Of a stretch of 25,100 nt of DNA, positions 19,682 to 25,100 are shown piece by piece (positions within the stretch are counted from its first letter, which is position 1; the number at the start of each line of letters is the position of its first letter). Both the position numbers and the translations under genes were made by a program. Below the pieces are notes generated by a model, which saw only the letters and a program-made list of their open reading frames with translations, did no database searches and was not told where the DNA came from. Source of the DNA: Ophioceras dolichostomum (lineage: Eukaryota; Ascomycota; Sordariomycetes; Magnaporthales; Ophioceraceae); assembly GCA_003049485.1 (NCBI GenBank), contig PYST01000470.1:1-25100 (forward strand). The letters run 5' to 3'.

Positions 19682-22080
19682 ATGGCTGCCACCTTCCACA
19701 CGGTGAATAATGCGACCGTCATCCCCGAACCCAATAATCACGACGACGACAGCCTGAACGCCGGCAATTCTCCAACACCGCAAACGCAGACGCAGCAGAC
19801 GCAGCAGATGCAGCAACAGCCGATGCATCATAACGTCATGGGGGAAGATGCGACGACGCCCACCCGGGCCTCATTTGGTAGCGCCGGTGCGGCCGCAACG
19901 ACTACAACGGCCGCCGGGTCCGCCAGCTTGGCCGCCCAGAAACCACTACCAACCTCGCCATTCCCACAGGCCGTCCAAGTTCCCGAACCGGCCCACAAGT
20001 CGTCGCCTAAGAGGGAAGACTCGCAACATTCGAGGAAGTCGAGGGACTCGGAAGACGTCGAGATGAACGATTCGGATGGAGAGGATGGCGGCGATGATGC
20101 AGGCTCCGACGACGAAAGCGTGAATGCCGACGGCACCAAGTCCAAGAGCAAGAAGAAGTCGCAGCGCTTCTACTGCACCGACTACCCGCCCTGTAACTTG
20201 AGTTTTACGCGGAGCGAGCACCTGGCGAGGCACATTAGGTATGCACTCACTACGTCTATCATGCAGCCATCATGCGTCTATCGTTTCCGCCCTCCGTCCC
20301 AGGAGGAATACCTTCTTGGTACAATCCCATGCGAGGCTGCCCACGCGAGGCTGACATGCTTCCTCTTCTCTCTCACCTTAGGAAACATACTGGCGAAAGG
20401 CCGTTCCAGTGCCACTGCTCTCGGAGGTTTTCCCGACTCGATAACCTACGACAACATGCGCAGACAGTGCATGTAAACGAAGACATCCCCATCGACTCCC
20501 TAGCTGCCGTCGGCACACGGTTCGTTCGGCAGGTTCGCCCAGATCGGTCGCGGCAGAATGGAAGGGCCAGGGCGTCGACGGCCGGTAGCGTGGGGCCGCC
20601 GGTGCGAGGGCACTCCAAATCACTGTCGACGTCGAGCATCGGATCGATCGGCTCCAGTGGCTACAGTGCTCGGGAAGACGCCGCCAGACGACGGCCGCCA
20701 CCCTTGGTGATGGCCGGCCCGCGCATCTCGCTCGAGTCGTACCGCACCGGCGCCGGCGCCGGCGCTGCCGACAGCCAATACTTGCTGCGTGCGCCGTCTC
20801 CCAGCGACTTCAGCACTCCCACCTCTGCCACCTTCTCCACCGGTCAAAGCAGCCCACGCTGGGGTTCTGGTGTGGCATCGCCGACCTCCTCGCACTCGCG
20901 TACCCAGAGCATGTACGTCACCGGCAGCCGCACTCCTGGCCGTCGTCTCAGCGTGCCTTCGAGTGGCATCTCCAACCCGTTCCAGTCGCCCGGGACGAGC
21001 CTCGGTCGGCCGCTTTTCGGGCCCAGCGGGCTGAACTCCTCCAACTCGGGTGTATTCTCGCCGGCCAGTGGTGCTGGAAGCATGATCTCGTCGCCGACAA
21101 CCTCATCGGCGAGTGGCTGGCCTCGGCGGGAGTCAATGTCGACTGCCGCCGATGAGGCGTGGCGCCGCCGCACCTGGCACCCAGACAGCCGCGAGTATAG
21201 CGCCGGCGGGAGCAGGTTGAGCAATGTCATCACTCCCGGCCAATTCCAGACCGCCCCGATTCCCGGCCCCCTGCCCTTGGCCATTCCGAACAGCAACAAC
21301 CCACCAAACGGACAGCAGTCGACTGTCCGCCTCCCCGGGATCGAGTCCTTCGATCCTATTCCCCGTACCACGGTCACCCCGCCGCGTCGGATTCCCTCGC
21401 CCATGGCTGTCGACCCGGACAACGCCAACGCCAACGCTGCTACCGGTCCCGCGACGCTCCTCCCGTCCGCCGAGAGCTCACTCGGCGAAGAACGCCGGCT
21501 GGCTCAGTGGGACATGAGCCTTCACCGCGGCCTCACCAGGCTCGACATCACCTCTAACACTCCTCCCAGGGAATCTTCCAGGGACAGCGCCGGCGCGTGG
21601 GCTAGCGAAGTTAACACGGCCGTCCAGGCCCGAGCCGAGCATGTGCGAACGCAGCCGACGGTCAGGTTCGATACTGAGGCCAGGGTGGTGCCTATCCCCA
21701 CCAATACAGGCCTTGCGATGGCTCACTCTCACGGTGGCGGGCATGGCGGTCATGGCTTCAGGGGTCACCAACACACCGTGTCTGCGCCGTCCATTGCCAC
21801 TTCCCGCGAGTCAAAGAGGCGCGGCTGGTATCACGGCCCGGTGACGGTTCACCCTGACATCCACGAGGTGTCGGAGCGTCCTCACGTCGACCGAATTCAC
21901 CATCCCAACTTCGACGGCTTCACTGCCTTCCCCGCGAGGGAACCCCGCGCTGCGGTCGATCAGTCTTCCCAGGACGTCAACATGGACGCCGAGAGAGCAC
22001 CGCAGTCTGATTCAATGAGGCGTCTCGAGGCTCTCGTCGCAGTGGCCACGAGCGAAAGCTCTGCTGCTGCTGCCTATTAA
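19682..22080 (+). CDS. C2H2 zinc-finger transcription factor
   Basis: Two exons, join(19682-20238, 20382-22080), give 751 residues. Order of parts: a Gln/Thr-rich segment (about 33-46), an acidic stretch (124-145), a basic KSKSKKKSQR patch (153-162, a likely nuclear signal), then two adjacent zinc fingers. Finger 1 is Cys165, Cys171, His184, His188 (C-x5-C-x12-H-x3-H). Finger 2 is Cys196, Cys198, His211, His216 (C-x1-C-x12-H-x4-H). The linker is HTGERPF. The rest is Ser/Pro-rich and probably disordered, with a His/Gly-rich piece near 634-650. The start has A at -3 in ATCATGG. The fingers (RSEHLARHIRKH and SRLDNLRQHAQTVH) place it among nuclear DNA-binding regulators of the two-finger fungal C2H2 group; I cannot name the orthologue with confidence. 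It is divergent from TPS2 across 11.75 kb with nothing credible between. Confidence 0.92.
20239..20381 (+). other. Intron of the zinc-finger gene (143 nt)
   Basis: Donor GTATGC, acceptor CCTTAG, candidate branch site CTGAC at 20351-20355. It splits Arg186 (AG|G) between the two histidines of finger 1, so the complete finger exists only after splicing. The intron contains no stop in the exon 1 frame, and 143 is not a multiple of three. Confidence 0.92.
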
Positions 22081-23361
22081 ATCAGTGTGGCGGCACGCGG
22101 ACTCCTCACTTCCCTTGGCTGATCCTCCTATTCGAATGGATAACTCTCCTCTCTTCTCCCATCGCCCGACCAACGAGAAAACTCGACCGGAATCTCTCAA
22201 CGAACGCACCGGCGACCTCAACGCCGCACTCACACTTGACCTCGAATTACTATTTCAAGTCCCTCCTCGTGCTACGAACTTGACGGCTATTTCATTTATA
22301 CCTTTTTTCAGCAGCAGCAACGATCAGCGACTGGGAGCACAGCACCACGGCGGACGGATATTCTGCCTTCTTTACAGGTTTAACATCGGCCTTGTTTATT
22401 TCTCTCGATTTTGGATAACTGTGCGGCTCGAGATGATGGCAACGACGGAGGCGAGCCTTCGCCTTCGTTGCCCTTCATGTCCAACCTCCACACCGCCCTC
22501 ACAATCATCATCTCTTCCCCCTTCCCGGCGGGTTATTATCCGCGCGTATTGGTCTCGGTTTCACATCTAAAGAAATTGTCCACTTCATGACTCTGCTACT
22601 TATCTCGCCCTACTTGTCATCTCTCCAGCATGAGACTACGCCATATACAAACACTCGCTGCACAACAAGATTTTGTCCGCCTTCTGGGGCATTCTTTCCT
22701 TTGTAGGTTTTGTGGAGAATCTGTCTCGTTCTTATCCCTGTTGAGGTTCCTCAACTCGATCGCTCACTTGATACCCGTTCTGTTTTTTGTTTTTTTTTAC
22801 CTTTGGCTCTTCATTTTTTTTTTTGGCTCAATGACTCTGGATTTTCGTTGGGTTGAACATGGTATTGGGTCTGATTTTTCTTGGGTTTCTTGCTGTCCAC
22901 TTAGATAGGGTGTTCCTGTTTTCTCGTCCTGACTTGGCTTCCTTATTCACCACGTTGTGGCCTTTGCTGGTGGGTGTGCTTTAGAGCGCTCTCTTGTCAC
23001 GCCTTTCATTCCCGCGATTCTTTTCAAGTCTTATTCTTTATTATGTCTGTTTTCTCTCTTGCTTATTTATGACGGGATGACCATTGTTATTATGACTGGG
23101 GAACTTCGGGATTGCACAAGGGCTAGGGACGGCAAGGCATGGCGAGGCATGGCTGGCGAGGCACACATGATTTGATGATACCCACTCATTCTAGAGTGAC
23201 GACGGGGGCGAGGGCGAGGACGAATGGAGGGCTAGGAGCAGTCAAGGGCTTGGGAATGTTGGTGTTCATTCATTTGGCTATGACGACGACGGCCTGCTGC
23301 TTGTTCCCCCCTATGTGGTCGGGGTCGCCATATGCATTGCTGTCGTTCGGGTGTGCGTTGC
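22081..23361. other. Downstream DNA, probable 3' UTR and intergenic
   Basis: The region after the zinc-finger stop is T-rich (notably 22690-23090) and holds short frames with no recognisable content. The 3' UTR of the zinc-finger gene should lie in its first few hundred bases. A short GGCATGGC-type repetition is present around 23130-23165. Confidence 0.5.
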
Positions 23362-23409
23362 GGCCAGGCTGGGCCAGGCTGGACTGGGCTAGGCTGGGCT
23401 AGGCTAGGG
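23362..23409. repeat. Tandem GGGCYAGGCT-type repeat
   Basis: About five imperfect 10-bp units related to GGGC(C/T)AGGCT. This is simple sequence; a similar CTGGGC motif recurs at the right edge of the window (25083-25100). Confidence 0.75.
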
Positions 23410-23499
23410 CTTTGGTGTCTAGGAGGTACGTTGTTCTGATACCCGACAAATACAAGCTTGTTCCTAACACGCCTTACGCTTTGTTGGCAGGACCAGCCT

Positions 23500-23590
23500 C
23501 GTGCACCACACAAATGCACACCCCTCGCCTAGGCCCGTGCACGACACAAATTCTTGTCGTGCACGCCCCTTATCTAGGCCCGTGCCTGCC
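23500..23590. repeat. Diverged tandem duplication with an 11-bp hairpin
   Basis: Unit 1 (23500-23535) and unit 2 (23536-23580) both run from CGTGCAC through CACAAAT to CTAGGCC, and a third partial unit starts at 23581 (CGTGCC). Unit 2 contains an exact inverted repeat: CGTGCACGACA (23536-23546) and TGTCGTGCACG (23555-23565), with an 8-nt loop. Unit 1 lacks the full right arm. Confidence 0.75.
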
Positions 23591-25100
23591 AACCCCACCT
23601 ACCGCATTCGTCGTGGCTACTGGAAGGCGAAAAATTATTCCGGCCTTATTCACGTGACGAAAGCACACCTTCTAGCACGCTATGATTTTGGAGCCAGAGA
23701 TCGAGAAGATCATCAACTTTTAGTAGCAGAAGCCTACAGAATTGATCACGTCCCTATCGCTCAGTTTGCTCTCTTTTGATCGAAAAGCTTAGCACGACCA
23801 AGCAAGCCAATCAACTAAGACAGAGACGCCTGCGGCCACAGCCGCAACCATGACAGTACCCGCCTCATGCGTCTCGAATGGTAGTGGCCGCCAAGCTGCA
23901 GTTTAATTGACGTCGTTAAATCGCGCTCTTGGTACTGCCCACTAACCTGAGTGCCTGCGGATATGGCGGCCTTTAGCCGCGCTCGAACAAGATCGGATAT
24001 GGAACTTGTTAGCACTAGGGTACGGATCGCTCCTGCACCGTGGATCGACGCAACTTCATTGCGGCAGTAGCAGAAGTAGCAGAACTATCGGCAGCATGAA
24101 GCGGTGGCGGGCAGCATAATAGTGGGTATTCACACCAATCGTGTATACATCATTAGAAGGGGGGAGATGCAGAGATGCAAGGCTCGACATTGGAGGAGGA
24201 AGCAGGATAAGACCCCCCCTCCTCCCTCCCTCCTCGAGGTCACGGAATGCGCCAACTACCCACCCACCTACCCACATCCCAGGCGTTCCGCTCCGCTTAT
24301 CGCCGGGACTTGCTTGCTAGCGCTGCCCTAGTTGCTGGCGCACGCGCTAGCAGACTGTGAGGGGTTCAAGGAAAAGACGCTAGAAAACGAGGCTGTCTGG
24401 TGTGGGAGTACTATACCTACCTTCTTTCCTCTCTCTTTCTCTCTCTTTATCTCCCTCTCTCTCGGGCCGGTGGGTTTCCTGCCATACATCAAGACGGCAT
24501 GAGCGGGGAGGGGGCGAGGGGGAGGCTGGGAATAACTTATCCTGATGATAGACGGAAGTACGGAAGCAAGGGTGGGTATGTGTGCCATGGGTGGTGCCTG
24601 TGCCTGGCTGGAGATCTACTTGACTACCTAGTGAAATAGCCTTTTCCCCTGCTGGTAGTGCGGAAGCAGTTGTTGACGAAAGAGAGGGGGACGAGCTAAT
24701 AAAGAAGCAAACTAGCGAGCAAGCATGAACCACATTTCCCGAGAACCTTTTCGGCAAACCGGGATTTGAGTTTTCGTTCACCGCTTTTTTTCTTTCTCTT
24801 CTTCGTCGTGGCTCCCGATCCCCCCGACCGACTCGCCGTCGTGGGTGGAGGGCTGGTGACCTGGAAGGCGAGTGAGGACCGAAGAAGATGCCGAGATGGC
24901 CAAGTTTGGTGCAGGTATCTAGGCCAGGAGCCACACACATGTACATGCTTCGAGAGCGGCGCGGCAAACCGATGACATATACTTTTTTCCATTTCTGTTT
25001 TGGATCCTATTTTGCGGCGCCGGCGCCTCATGAATCGTGATGACGGGCCTGCAGATGGGCAGTTTCTTCAGCTTCAGCTTCTGACTGGGCTGGGTTGGGC
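23591..25100. other. Intergenic, no recognisable gene
   Basis: I see no credible coding region, RNA gene or element. There is a CT-rich stretch at about 24420-24468. The longest minus-strand frame near the right end (24380-24967) is low-complexity and not recognisable. A gene extending in from beyond the window cannot be excluded. Confidence 0.45.

Noticed and set aside
19285..19710. 141-codon frame overlapping the zinc-finger start as a uORF
   Set aside because: Its first codon is TTG and I found no ATG in this frame ahead of the main start, so it was not counted as a uORF.
22085..22570. 161-codon frame just after the zinc-finger stop
   Set aside because: There is no domain and the composition is that of 3' UTR; the upstream protein already ends at a proper stop.
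1..25100. CRISPR arrays, prophage, bacterial operons or insertion sequences
   Set aside because: No regularly spaced repeats, integrase or transposase-like proteins were seen, and the gene structure is fungal.

Overview
The window looks like genomic DNA of a filamentous ascomycete (Pezizomycotina; probably Sordariomycetes, which is inference). The evidence is gene style: short spliceosomal introns with GT...AG ends and CTAAC/CTGAC branch sites, CT-rich leaders, C/G-ending codons in the long exons, and a trehalose-6-phosphate phosphatase and a C2H2 regulator of recognisable fungal type. Nothing bacterial, viral or CRISPR-like was seen.

Layout. 1-1286: no gene. It holds short repeats, a hairpin and a 74-bp duplication around a single N that looks like an assembly join. 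1455-1994 (+): an intronless lysozyme-like protein with an SLT (soluble lytic transglycosylase) signature, preceded by a TATA box. 2486-3517 (-): a two-membrane-segment protein with a long acidic, probably disordered tail carrying a WEMI motif; unrecognised. 4676-7926 (-): the TPS2-type trehalose-6-phosphate phosphatase in three exons, with a (GA)n microsatellite in its first intron. 7927-19681: an 11.75-kb divergent intergenic region with no credible protein gene. It holds a hairpin, a degenerate tRNA-Gln-like sequence ending in a T run, homopolymer and short tandem repeats, a strict purine/pyrimidine alternating tract, and a pyrimidine-rich leader with one small uORF. 19682-22080 (+): a C2H2 zinc-finger transcription factor in two exons. 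22081-25100: downstream DNA with repeats and no recognised gene.

How the genes relate. There is no sign of a gene cluster or operon-like module. TPS2 (trehalose, stress tolerance) and the zinc-finger gene diverge from the same long spacer, so shared regulatory DNA is possible but unproven. The lysozyme-like gene and the membrane-protein gene are convergent. The best leads for something undescribed are the two-TM/acidic-tail/WEMI protein, which has the layout of an Atg8-binding membrane receptor, and the leaderless SLT-fold protein. I did not find a convincing new multi-gene system.
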